Source of the DNA: NS-12 sp045403215
GTDB taxonomy: Bacteria; Nitrospirota; Nitrospiria; Nitrospirales; NS-4
Assembly (NCBI GenBank): GCA_045403215.1
Contig: JAXIOW010000109.1
Coordinates: forward strand, 1-8,220
Length of the DNA stretch: 8,220 nucleotides
Reading direction: 5' to 3'
The position numbers and the translations under genes were made by a program. This document shows positions 1 through 4,919 of the stretch, one piece after another (the first letter of the stretch is position 1; every line of letters begins with the position of its first letter). The notes below the pieces were generated by a model. It searched no databases. It had not been told where the DNA came from and saw only the letters and a program-made list of their open reading frames with translations.

Positions 1-1
1 G

Positions 2-277
2 GAGCTGCGGAAGAAGGGGGGCAGCGTCGGGGCCCAACGCATCATCGGGGGGACGAAGGCGCTCTGGCGCGAAGAGTGGCTGGCTGATGCGGAGCGGTTC
101 TTCAACGACCCGGCGAACCGGGTGGCGTCGGCCGAGCGGACGCTGACCCAGTCACTGGAGTTCGTCAGGCTGGGCCTGCCGTTCCGACGGGCGCCGCAGG
201 AGGGGCTCGCTGCGTGGCTGAATAAGTGGGGTCAGAGTCCATTTTCTGAGGCTGCCAAATGTATAAGTGGACTCTGA
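2..277 (+). CDS. M1 family aminopeptidase, C-terminal end (partial)
   Basis: The open frame enters from the left edge in frame 2 and ends at TGA 275-277. The visible 91 residues contain GAQRIIGGTKALWREEWLAD and, further on, RFFNDPANRVASAERTL and LEFVRLGLPFR. I recognise these as the helical C-terminal (ERAP1_C-like) end of M1 zinc aminopeptidases, which trim N-terminal residues from peptides. The catalytic HEXXH part lies outside the window, so activity cannot be judged. The natural end is probably near AAWLNK. From codon 224 onward the last 17 residues (KWGQSPFSEAAKCISGL) are encoded by the inverted repeat at 224-285, and the stop codon lies in its right arm. This looks like an insertion that replaced the native stop. 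The alcohol dehydrogenase starts 16 bp later on the same strand. The family call rests on recalled sequence similarity only. Confidence 0.72.
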   Translation, partial: ELRKKGGSVGAQRIIGGTKALWREEWLADAERFFNDPANRVASAERTLTQSLEFVRLGLPFRRAPQEGLAAWLNKWGQSPFSEAAKCISGL

Positions 278-285
278 CCCCACTT
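224..285. repeat. REPIN-like inverted repeat, 18-bp perfect arms
   Basis: The left arm is 224-241 (AAGTGGGGTCAGAGTCCA) and the right arm 268-285 is its exact reverse complement, separated by 26 bp. The GGGGTCAGAGTCC core resembles repeats commonly seen beside Y1/RAYT transposase genes, and two such units in opposite orientation form a REPIN. A related single unit is at 4707-4727. The element supplies the stop codon of the aminopeptidase and lies directly before the dehydrogenase start. As RNA it would form a long stable hairpin, but no U-tract follows, so it is not a classical terminator. Confidence 0.8.
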
Positions 286-293
286 TTCCTCTT

Positions 294-1292
294 GTGAGAG
301 CCATGGTGCTGCAACAGCCTGCCGATGTGAGGGAGCTCCCTCTCAGACCGGCGGTGCTTCCTCGGCCCGAGCCCGGCCCCGATGCAGTGCGCGTCCAGGT
401 CAGAGTCTGCGGGGTCTGCCGGACTGATCTCCATATTGTCGAGGGTGACCTGCCGCAGGCGAAGCTGCCCGTGGTTCCTGGGCACGAGGTGGTCGGCATC
501 GTGGATCGGGTCGGCAGCCGGGTGCGCACGGTCAAGGTAGGTGACCGCGTCGGGATTGCCTGGCTCCAGCAGACGTGCGGCCGCTGTGAGTTCTGCCTCG
601 ACAAGCAGGAGAACTTGTGTCTCCAGGCGCGGTTTACCGGGTACCACGTGGACGGGGGCTATGCAGAATATGCCGTGGTGCCCGCGGACTACGCCTATCC
701 GATTCCCGACGTGTTCGGTGACGAGGAGGCGGCGCCCTTGCTCTGCGCGGGCATCATTGGCTACCGCGCCCTCCGTCTCAGTGGGGTGAAGCCCGGCCAG
801 CGCCTGGGGCTCTATGGGTTCGGAGCCTCGGCGCACATCGCGATTCAAGTGGCCCGGCACTGGGGCTGCACGGTGTATGTCTGCTCTCTTCGCGAAGAAC
901 ACCGCACCCTGGCGAGGGAGCTCGGGGCGGCCTGGGTGGGCGGCGCGGCGGAGCCTCCCCCCGAGAAGCTGCACGGCGCGATCATGTTTGCGCCGGTCGG
1001 CGACTTGGTGCCCCCCGCGCTGCGGGCCTTGCGGCGGGGCGGGACGCTCGCCATCGCCGGCATCCACATGTCGCCGATCCCTTCGATCGACTACGACAAC
1101 GAGCTGTTCGGGGAGCGCATGGTCCGGAGCGTGACGGCCAACACGAAGCAGGACGCCCTGGACCTTCTGCGGGAGGCGGCGGCCATCCCCATCCGGACCC
1201 ACACCCAGCGCTTCAACCTCGAAGACGCCAATCTCGCGCTCAAGGCGTTGAAGGCCGGCACGATCAAAGGGGCCGGCGTCCTTACCCTTTGA
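294..1292 (+). CDS. Zinc-binding alcohol dehydrogenase family protein
   Basis: This is a medium-chain NAD(P)-dependent alcohol dehydrogenase of the zinc type, 332 residues. It resembles the adh_fam_2 (TIGR02822-like) subfamily, which probably oxidises alcohols or reduces aldehydes in the cytosol; its substrate is unknown. The catalytic zinc ligands are visible as Cys42 (GVCRTDLH), His64 (PGHEVVG) and Cys151 (LLCAGIIGYRA). The structural zinc cysteines are 95, 98, 101 and 109. The Rossmann loop GFGASAH lies near 175-181, and the subfamily signatures AGIHMSPIPSIDY and SVTANTKQD are near 255-286. I chose GTG 294 because it gives the common family N-terminus MRAMVL; ATG 303 is the alternative, and no strong ribosome site decides between them. 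Upstream in-frame codons belong to the inverted repeat. The gene is intact and seems unrelated in function to the small genes that follow. Confidence 0.9.
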   Translation: MRAMVLQQPADVRELPLRPAVLPRPEPGPDAVRVQVRVCGVCRTDLHIVEGDLPQAKLPVVPGHEVVGIVDRVGSRVRTVKVGDRVGIAWLQQTCGRCEFCLDKQENLCLQARFTGYHVDGGYAEYAVVPADYAYPIPDVFGDEEAAPLLCAGIIGYRALRLSGVKPGQRLGLYGFGASAHIAIQVARHWGCTVYVCSLREEHRTLARELGAAWVGGAAEPPPEKLHGAIMFAPVGDLVPPALRALRRGGTLAIAGIHMSPIPSIDYDNELFGERMVRSVTANTKQDALDLLREAAAIPIRTHTQRFNLEDANLALKALKAGTIKGAGVLTL

Positions 1293-1317
1293 TGCAAATC
1301 AGCGAGCCACTCTTCCT

Positions 1318-1343
1318 GTCGTTCTGAGCGAAGCGAAGAATCT
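1318..1343 (+). repeat. Dispersed repeat D (GAGCGAAGCGAAGAATCT type)
   Basis: The segment reads GTCGTTCTGAGCGAAGCG followed by AAGAATCT. It is a short dispersed repeat whose related copies lie on the opposite strand at 5684-5711 and 6486-6512. It lies 25 bp after the dehydrogenase stop, where it could mark the 3' boundary of that transcript. Confidence 0.7.
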
Positions 1344-1352
1344 CTCAAAGAC

Positions 1353-1378
1353 CCTCGCCCCCGTTTCCGGGGGAGAGG
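1353..1378. repeat. Stable hairpin repeat F
   Basis: CCTC, a G/A mismatch, CCCCCG, a TTTC loop, CGGGGG and GAGG form a hairpin with 4 plus 6 perfect base pairs. It belongs to the same type as the hairpin at 5768-5789, which has the same CCCTC...GAGGG design. No T-run follows, so it is a poor candidate for intrinsic termination and is better read as a dispersed palindromic element. Confidence 0.65.
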
Positions 1379-1409
1379 ATGAAGGTGAGGGGTTCTTCAT
1401 CCGATGTAG

Positions 1410-1429
1410 GGGCGTATCGCGATACGCCC
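1410..1429. repeat. 20-bp perfect palindrome in a dispersed repeat
   Basis: GGGCGTATCGCGATACGCCC is a perfect 20-bp palindrome with no spacer. The left flank ATCCGATGTAGGGGCG (about 1400-1414) is repeated in reverse complement at about 7310-7325, next to an E element, so this is a variant of the same family with a different core. It sits in the 218-bp gap before the ORF6N gene; that gap otherwise holds only repeats. Confidence 0.75.
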
Positions 1430-1440
1430 TTCCCAACCCA

Positions 1441-1515
1441 CCCCCTGTATCTTTTTCGATTCACGCGCCACCCGTTTCAATAGATCCACGTAACTTTTGC
1501 AAGGGAGCCGGTGTC
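1441..1515 (+). repeat. Repeat G, two-part, carrying the ORF6N ribosome site
   Basis: The left part (1441-1462, CCCCCTGTATCTTTTTCGAT...) recurs at 3018-3039. The right part (1490-1515, GTAACTTTTGCAAGGGAGCC...) recurs at 3236-3260. In this copy the parts are 27 bp apart; in the other they are about 200 bp apart with a B repeat between them. The AAGGGAG of the right part is the apparent ribosome site of the ORF6N gene, and its GTG start is also inside the repeat. Confidence 0.6.
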
Positions 1516-2038
1516 AAAGTACGCAATGAAGGATCTCATCCCAACTGAGCGAATCGAGAGCGCCATCCTCCTTATTCGGGGGCAGAAGGTCATTCTGGAC
1601 ATGGACCTCGCTCGGCTTTACGGGGTCACCACCAAACGCCTCAACGAACAAGTTAAGCGCAATAGGAAGCGTTTCCCTGCTGACTTCATGTTCCGACTCA
1701 CGGTTGAGGAGAAGGCTGAGGTGGTCGCAAATTGCGACCACCTCACGAAGCTCAGGTTTTCACCGGGGCTGCCTCACGCTTTTACAGAGCACGGAGCGGT
1801 CATGCTGGCCAGCGTTCTGAATTCTGAATTGGCCATCAAGGCGAGCCTCTATGTGGTCCGGGCATTCGTAAGGCTTCGGGCGATGCTGACAGCCCATAAG
1901 GATCTCGACAAGAAGCTGGCGGAGCTGGAGCGCCGGGTGAAATCTCACGATGTGCACATCCAGTCGCTATTCGAAGCCATCCGTCGGCTCATGACACCGC
2001 CGCGCGCCAGACCTCGCAGGATCGGCTTCCGCGCCTAA
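1511..2038 (+). CDS. ORF6N domain-containing DNA-binding protein
   Basis: The 175-residue protein carries an ORF6N (KilA-N-associated) domain at about residues 13-105. Signatures are LIRGQKVILDMDLARLYGV (22-39), TKRLNEQVKRNRKRFPADFMFRLT (41-64), FTEHGAVMLASVLNS (91-105) and YVVRAFVRLR (114-123). A short charged helix, probably a coiled coil, follows at 127-145. ORF6N proteins are phage- and mobile-element-associated DNA-binding proteins; a chromosomal role is not established. GTG 1511 is chosen because AAGGGAG lies just upstream (spacing only 3 nt); ATG 1526 would keep the whole domain. Codons 70-79 contain a 14-bp-arm palindrome (1717-1745). The last residues IGFRA and the stop fall in the start of a B repeat (17 bases identical to 4032-4048), so the C-terminus is repeat-derived. 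Confidence 0.88.
   Translation: MSKYAMKDLIPTERIESAILLIRGQKVILDMDLARLYGVTTKRLNEQVKRNRKRFPADFMFRLTVEEKAEVVANCDHLTKLRFSPGLPHAFTEHGAVMLASVLNSELAIKASLYVVRAFVRLRAMLTAHKDLDKKLAELERRVKSHDVHIQSLFEAIRRLMTPPRARPRRIGFRA
1717..1745. repeat. Near-perfect palindrome inside the ORF6N coding sequence
   Basis: The left arm TGAGGTGGTCGCAA (1717-1730) and right arm TTGCGACCACCTCA (1732-1745) are exact reverse complements separated by a single A. It encodes EVVANCDHLTK in the ORF6N protein. A 29-bp palindrome of this quality in coding sequence is unlikely to be chance; it could be an operator bound by the protein or a repeat-derived insertion. Confidence 0.9.
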
Positions 2039-2081
2039 CGGTACGGCGTCTGGCCCCGTTTTCCTACCCCCTCTTTCCAGC

Positions 2082-2218
2082 GCCGGTTTCGCGTCTAAAC
2101 CTCTTGCGGGTGGCGCCGAGTCGGGCGCCCAGATCGAGCGCGGCGCGTACAGCCGGTTCTGCGGAGCTTCGACGGCGAAACGCGCAGCTCGGCTGGGCTG
2201 CCCGGCGACAGGACCCGC
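2082..2218 (+). repeat. Repeat family B, copy 1
   Basis: The core 2101-2183 runs from CTCTTGCGGGTGGCGCCGAG to CTTCGACGGCGAAACGC. It aligns by eye over its whole length with 3074-3154 and 4085-4161. A 5' shoulder (GCCGGTTTCGCGTCTAAACC, 2082-2101) matches those at 2909 and 4034. A 3' extension (GGCTGGGCT...CAGGACCCGC) matches copy 3 at about 3194-3222. It lies just after the ORF6N gene and before the DUF4258 promoter. The internal GGCGCC and CCGG...GCGG stretches suggest RNA structure. Confidence 0.72.
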
Positions 2219-2236
2219 CTCCCTCTTTCTTCGCCG

Positions 2237-2260
2237 CCCGCCCCCCGCCCCACTGTCCCC
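2237..2260 (-). other. G-quadruplex-capable tract upstream of DUF4258
   Basis: The plus strand reads C3-G-C6-G-C4-ACTGT-C4, so the minus strand has four G-runs with loops of 5, 1 and 1 nt. That fits the canonical G-quadruplex pattern. It ends where the predicted promoter of the DUF4258/DUF2283 pair begins, and its CTGTCCCC is a copy of the GGGGACAG motif. Confidence 0.6.
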
Positions 2261-2287
2261 GACAATTCATAAGGGCTTGGCTATACG
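2259..2287 (+). promoter_or_regulatory. Possible sigma-70 promoter for DUF4258/DUF2283
   Basis: CCGACA (2259-2264, 4 of 6 matches to the -35 consensus) and TATACG (2282-2287, 4 of 6 to the -10) are separated by exactly 17 nt. A transcript would start near 2294, about 38 nt before the DUF4258 start. The -35 lies at the edge of a GGGGACAG repeat. This is a moderate match without experimental support. Confidence 0.35.
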
Positions 2288-2331
2288 AATCGCCGCCGGC
2301 GAGTGTCTCATGCACCAGGAAGACCGGTGCA

Positions 2332-2592
2332 ATGAGATACAGGCTTTCGCGACATGCGCAACAGGAATTGGAGCGACGCGGAATTTCACTGGCTCAACTG
2401 GAGTCTGTGCTGAATCACCCGCAGCAGGTCGTCCCCGATACAAAGGGGAGGACGGCTTATCAGTCGCAAGTTGACCGTGGGGATGGCAAGATGGTGCTCA
2501 TACGTGTTATTGTTGTGGTAAACATGGACGTCCTTTTAGTGGTCACTGCTTACCGGACCACCCGCATCCACAAGTACTGGAGGGAATCATGA
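2332..2592 (+). CDS. DUF4258 domain-containing protein (toxin-like)
   Basis: The 86-residue protein begins MRYRLSRHAQQELERRGIS, has the GRTAYQSQVD strand near 39-48, and ends in VVTAYRTTRIHKYWRES. This is the standard DUF4258 pattern: an N-terminal S.HA...L..R helix, a central Y.S strand and a C-terminal YRT.KI.KYW. DUF4258 proteins are small and often paired with a second small gene in toxin-antitoxin-like modules, and are suspected relatives of the RelE/ParE fold; no activity is proven here. ATG 2332 is preceded by AGGA (2317-2320, 11 nt). A longer upstream extension would run through repeat B and a C-rich tract, so it is rejected. The stop overlaps the next gene's start as ATGA (2589-2592), implying translational coupling. 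Confidence 0.85.
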   Translation: MRYRLSRHAQQELERRGISLAQLESVLNHPQQVVPDTKGRTAYQSQVDRGDGKMVLIRVIVVVNMDVLLVVTAYRTTRIHKYWRES

Positions 2593-2786
2593 AAGTCACC
2601 TATGACCCTGAAGTGGATGTGCTCCACATCCTGCTCCGTAGTGTGCCGGTCGAGGAGAGCGACGAGGACAAGCCCGGCGTGATCCTGGATTACGACAAGG
2701 AGGGGAACATCGTCGGCATTGAGATCCTGGACGCCTCCAAGCGCGTGGAGGACCCACGCTCCGTCCAGCATGCTGTGACGCGCTGA
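2589..2786 (+). CDS. DUF2283 domain-containing protein (antitoxin-like partner)
   Basis: The 65-residue protein shows the DUF2283 pattern: MKVTYDPEVDVLHILL (1-16), an acidic EESDEDKPGVILDYDKEGNIVGIEILDAS stretch (22-50) and a short variable tail. DUF2283 proteins are small and acidic, and typically lie directly after a DUF4258 gene. That arrangement suggests an antitoxin or regulatory partner, but the biochemical role is unknown. The start ATG overlaps the DUF4258 stop by 4 nt, and a strong GGAGGG ribosome site (2579-2584, 4 nt from the ATG) lies inside the upstream gene. This suggests the second gene may be made in equal or larger amount. A long C-rich tract begins 24 bp after the stop. Confidence 0.85.
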   Translation: MKVTYDPEVDVLHILLRSVPVEESDEDKPGVILDYDKEGNIVGIEILDASKRVEDPRSVQHAVTR

Positions 2787-2809
2787 GCGCACTCTTTCCA
2801 CCCTCTCCG

Positions 2810-2840
2810 CCCCCCTTCCGCCCCCCTCCTCCCTCCCCCC
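2810..2840 (-). other. C-rich tract with G-quadruplex potential on the minus strand
   Basis: The plus strand reads C6-TTCCG-C6-TCCT-C3-T-C6, giving minus-strand G-runs of 6, 3, 6 and 6 with loops of 1, 4 and 5 nt. It lies 23 bp after the DUF2283 stop and mirrors the tract at 2237-2260 upstream of the pair. It opens a gene-free stretch (2787-3382) that otherwise holds B and G repeats, a promoter and a terminator. Confidence 0.65.
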
Positions 2841-2861
2841 ATCGGCGCGCATAGAGTCAAG

Positions 2862-2890
2862 CGGGTGACACCGCGGCGTCTCGACCCACG
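2862..2890 (+). repeat. Repeat family B, internally deleted copy
   Basis: AGCGGGTGACACCGC is joined directly to GGCGTCTCGACCC. In copy 3 the same two blocks (3079-3092 and 3146-3158) are separated by about 55 bp. This reads as a deletion derivative of the B unit. Confidence 0.5.
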
Positions 2891-2908
2891 CTTCGCTCCT
2901 TCCATAAA

Positions 2909-3007
2909 CCGGCTTCCGCGTCTATCTCCCCCTTTTGCGGGTGACGTCGTGTGGGACCCGGGCGGAGCAGAAGGGCTTACAGGCGAGTCCGCGGGGCTGC
3001 GACGCCG
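2909..3007 (+). repeat. Repeat family B, divergent copy 2
   Basis: It starts with CCGGCTTCCGCGTCTATCTC and continues through TTGCGGGTGACG to TCCGCGGGGCTGCGACGCC. It aligns end to end with copies 3 and 4 but carries many substitutions (for example GACGTCGTGTGGGACCCGGG in place of GACACCGCATAGGCGCCCAG). A GGCTTC near the start and GAAGCC at 3007-3012 are inverted, which suggests a folded element. Confidence 0.6.
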
Positions 3008-3017
3008 AAGCCGCCGC

Positions 3018-3039
3018 CCCCCTGTATCCTTTTCGATCC
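3018..3039 (+). repeat. Repeat G, left part, second copy
   Basis: CCCCCTGTATCCTTTTCGAT and its flank repeat 1441-1462 with one or two differences. The matching right part is at 3236-3260, with a B unit in between. Confidence 0.6.
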
Positions 3040-3073
3040 CCCCACGCTCTCCCCTAAGAGTCCGTACGGCCAT

Positions 3074-3222
3074 CTCTTGCGGGTGACACCGCATAGGCGC
3101 CCAGGTGCAGCGCGGCGCATACAGCCGGATCTGCGGGGCTTCAACGGCGTCTCGACCCGTTGCAGAGGAAAGAGCAACGGGTTCCCCGGCTGCGCTGGGC
3201 TATGCGGCGGCAGGCCCCGCAG
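3074..3222 (+). repeat. Repeat family B, copy 3 with hairpin
   Basis: The core 3074-3154 is nearly identical in plan to 4085-4161 (GCGGGTGACACCGCAT, GGCGCCCAGGTGCAGCGC, CATACAGCCGG, TCTGCGGGGCTTC). It is followed by a 9-bp hairpin, ACCCGTTGC (3155-3163) and GCAACGGGT (3174-3182), that other copies lack. A 3' extension (3194-3222) is shared with copy 1. All B units have the same orientation. Confidence 0.7.
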
Positions 3223-3235
3223 GAGTAGGGCTCAA

Positions 3236-3260
3236 GTAACTTTTGCAGGGCAGCCGTGTC
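3236..3260 (+). repeat. Repeat G, right part, second copy
   Basis: GTAACTTTTGCAGGGCAGCC repeats the segment that carries the ORF6N ribosome site at 1490-1515, with small changes. Here it is followed by an unsupported GTG frame and then by the NYN promoter rather than an ORF6N gene. Confidence 0.6.
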
Positions 3261-3280
3261 TACTTCTTTGATGATGCGGC

Positions 3281-3311
3281 TTGACAACGGTATGGATCGT
3301 GACGCTATAAT
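3281..3311 (+). promoter_or_regulatory. Consensus sigma-70 promoter of the NYN gene
   Basis: TTGACA (3281-3286) and TATAAT (3306-3311) are both perfect matches to the -35 and -10 consensus, with a 19-nt spacer (slightly long). The start of transcription would be near 3318. It drives the leader hairpin at 3328-3370 and then the NYN gene. Confidence 0.7.
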
Positions 3312-3327
3312 TCGTCTCGAAGTTGCT

Positions 3328-3370
3328 CCCCGTCCGACACGCCGAAAGGCCCGGGCGGGGTTATTTTTTT
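3328..3370 (+). terminator. Intrinsic terminator or attenuator in the NYN leader
   Basis: CCCCGTCCG (3328-3336) pairs fully with CGGGCGGGG (3352-3360), with one G-U pair. It encloses an inner GCC-GAAA-GGC tetraloop hairpin (3341-3350) and is followed by TTATTTTTTT (3361-3370). This is a textbook terminator placed between a consensus promoter and the GTG start at 3383. It would either produce a small RNA of about 50 nt or attenuate the NYN gene. The ribosome site (3372-3377) comes directly after the T-run. Confidence 0.75.
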
Positions 3371-3382
3371 CAGGGGGCAGCG

Positions 3383-4021
3383 GTGCCCTCTGAACCCTCT
3401 CTCAAGCGCGCCGTCGCCTTCATCGACGGCCAGAACCTCTTCCACGCAGCCCGTGAGGCGTTCGGCTATACCTACCCCAACTACGATGTCGGTGCCCTGC
3501 CCCGAAGCGTTTGCTGGAGCAGGGGATGGGAATTGGTCCAGGTTCGCTTCTACACTGGTATTCCCGATCCTTCTGACGACGCTTTCTGGAACGCGTTCTG
3601 GGTCAGCAAGCTGCGTGTCCTGAGCTGGCAGAAAATCCATGTCTATTCTCGCCCCCTCCGCTACCGCAACAAGCGGGTAATCCTACCCGACGGCACCGCA
3701 CATACTTTCCTTGCCGGGGAAGAGAAGGGCATTGACGTGCGCATTGCCATCGATGTGATTCGCATGGCGCACCACAAGGAATACGACGTGGCCTTGCTTT
3801 TCAGCCAGGATCAGGACCTTTCAGAGGTGGCCCAGGAGATCCGCGCGATCGCAAGGGAGCAGGATCGCTGGATCAAGGTGGCCTGCGCGTTCCCGATGAG
3901 TCCAACGACACACAATCGCCGAGGCATAGAGAAGACCGACTGGGTACAAATAGATCGGGCCACTTACGACACCTGCTTGGATCGTCGCGACTACCGTCCC
4001 AGGTCATCCCGCGGGGAATAA
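3383..4021 (+). CDS. NYN domain protein, putative ribonuclease (LabA/DUF88-like)
   Basis: The 212-residue protein has the NYN (PIN-like) nuclease pattern. FIDGQNLF near 13-20 gives Asp15 and Asn18, EKGIDVRIAIDVIRMA (114-129) gives Asp118 and Asp124, and ALLFSQDQDLSEV (137-149) gives Asp143 and Asp145. These acidic residues are the expected metal-binding set of NYN RNases, which cut or process RNA; the target here is unknown. GTG 3383 is chosen for its AGGGGG ribosome site (3372-3377, 5 nt) and because the conserved domain starts ten residues later; extending upstream would pass through the terminator. It is a single-gene unit with its own promoter and leader terminator, followed 10 bp later by repeat B. 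It resembles stand-alone NYN genes of mobile islands, but no partner is visible. Confidence 0.85.
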   Translation: MPSEPSLKRAVAFIDGQNLFHAAREAFGYTYPNYDVGALPRSVCWSRGWELVQVRFYTGIPDPSDDAFWNAFWVSKLRVLSWQKIHVYSRPLRYRNKRVILPDGTAHTFLAGEEKGIDVRIAIDVIRMAHHKEYDVALLFSQDQDLSEVAQEIRAIAREQDRWIKVACAFPMSPTTHNRRGIEKTDWVQIDRATYDTCLDRRDYRPRSSRGE

Positions 4022-4031
4022 CCCGCGCCGC

Positions 4032-4161
4032 ATCGGCTTCCGCGCCTATCTCCCCCTCTTGCGGGTGGCGTTGCGTTTCGACCCGCGGGTGACACCGCAT
4101 GGGCGCCCAGGTGCAGCGCAGGGCATACAGCCGGGTCTGCGGGGCTTCGACGGCGAAACGC
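4032..4161 (+). repeat. Repeat family B, copy 4 with a partial tandem unit
   Basis: The shoulder ATCGGCTTCCGCGCCTA (4032-4048) is identical to 2021-2037 at the end of the ORF6N gene. It continues into a truncated unit (CTCTTGCGGGTGGCGTTGCG, then TTTCGACCC) and then a full core (4085-4161). The core begins GCGGGTGACACCGCATGGGC and ends TTCGACGGCGAAACGCC. Confidence 0.7.
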
Positions 4162-4259
4162 CCAGTCCCTATCACCCTGCGACGGACTCCCCCAATTCTC
4201 CTGCATGACTTTACGGAGGAGGAGTGGTAGGATTCGGGCGGTTTCTTGAGGGGGCGTCA

Positions 4260-4697
4260 ATGGCAAGACCGAAGAAGGCGAACTCGAAGCCCACCCGATC
4301 AGACAAGAAGCCGATCGAGCAATACGAGCATCCCGACAAGAAGCGAAAGAACAACCCCCCGGTCGGCTAGTCACGCCGGAGACTGACAAAGACGGCGGCA
4401 AGAAGACCTACGCCTACGATCCGCACCGAGCTCTACATGGACGGGCCTAATGCGAAGCAGGAATTTGCGGCTCTGCAAAAGCAAAAGGACTCCATCGAGA
4501 AAGCGTTAGGCTTCCCGCTCACCTGGCACAATCCCGAGAACAAAGCGATGTGCAGGCTCTACACGCGGCAGAATGCCGACTTCCTCAAAGAGCATCTGTG
4601 GCCACAGCATTTCGAGTGGCTGCGACAGCGGCTTGAAACGATGCACAAGGTTTTCGCGCCCATTGTCAGGAATTTGAAGCTGGAGCCGGCAGAGTAG
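4260..4697 (+). pseudogene. DNA methyltransferase remnant fused to a DUF4268 C-terminus
   Basis: ATG 4260, behind a good AGGGGG site, opens a frame reading EQYEHPDKKRKNNPPVG and stops at TAG 4368-4370. Restoring one base lets it continue as LVTPETDKDGGKKTYAYDPH. I recognise this as the N-terminus of a site-specific (type III-like, Mod) adenine methyltransferase, whose next residues would be LDPQLVW. At about 4424-4430 it switches to the C-terminal end of a DUF4268 protein (ELYMDGPNAKQEFAALQKQK ... VFAPIVRNLKLEP), ending at TAG 4695-4697. So the methylase body and most of the DUF4268 gene are deleted, and there is also a one-base deletion near 4367. The DUF4268 part alone could be translated from ATG 4437 (86 residues) but lacks a full domain. 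This is the scar of a former restriction-modification or related defence locus. Confidence 0.75.
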
Positions 4698-4706
4698 GAA
4701 GAGAAA

Positions 4707-4727
4707 TTGGGGTCAGACTCCGTTTCC
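4707..4727 (+). repeat. GGGGTCAGACTCC motif (repeat A, single unit)
   Basis: TTGGGGTCAGACTCCGTTTC matches the arms of the REPIN-like element at 224-285 except at two or three positions. It lies 10 bp after the DUF4268 stop. The gap 4698-4919 shows no other clear feature apart from a weak 37-codon frame at 4813-4923. Confidence 0.65.
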
Positions 4728-4919
4728 GAAGTCTAAGACTGCCGCCGAACTCCCTCTTCCCGTCCCCTGCGGCCGCCGGGCCGGAGACCATCGAACCGCA
4801 GCCGATGTGTGCATGACTAACATTGAAGGTGGTACAACAACTGGGGGCAGGTCAGGGCTGCTACCAGGATCGCAGATGAAGACGACGAACCGGCGTAGAC
4901 ATCCTTTGCGAGGCTCATA

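Noticed and set aside
165..1202. Long minus-strand open frame of about 345 codons opposite the dehydrogenase
   Set aside because: It is a high-GC shadow. The plus strand encodes a complete dehydrogenase with all zinc ligands, and the minus frame has no recognisable motifs.
1353..1378. Hairpin F as an intrinsic terminator for the dehydrogenase
   Set aside because: The stem is strong but not followed by a T-run, and a similar hairpin at 5768-5789 lies far from any gene end.
2033..2039. GCCTAAC at the ORF6N stop resembles an integron attC R'' site
   Set aside because: No matching GTTRRRY partner lies at the proper distance, and the other B copies have CCTATCT or TCTATCT here. No integrase is in the window.
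2104..2331. Upstream in-frame extension of the first DUF4258 gene
   Set aside because: It is encoded by repeat B and a C-rich tract. The family N-terminus and a ribosome site fit ATG 2332.
3256..3400. Open frame starting at the GTG in the second repeat G copy
   Set aside because: It runs across the NYN promoter and terminator and has no protein-like features.
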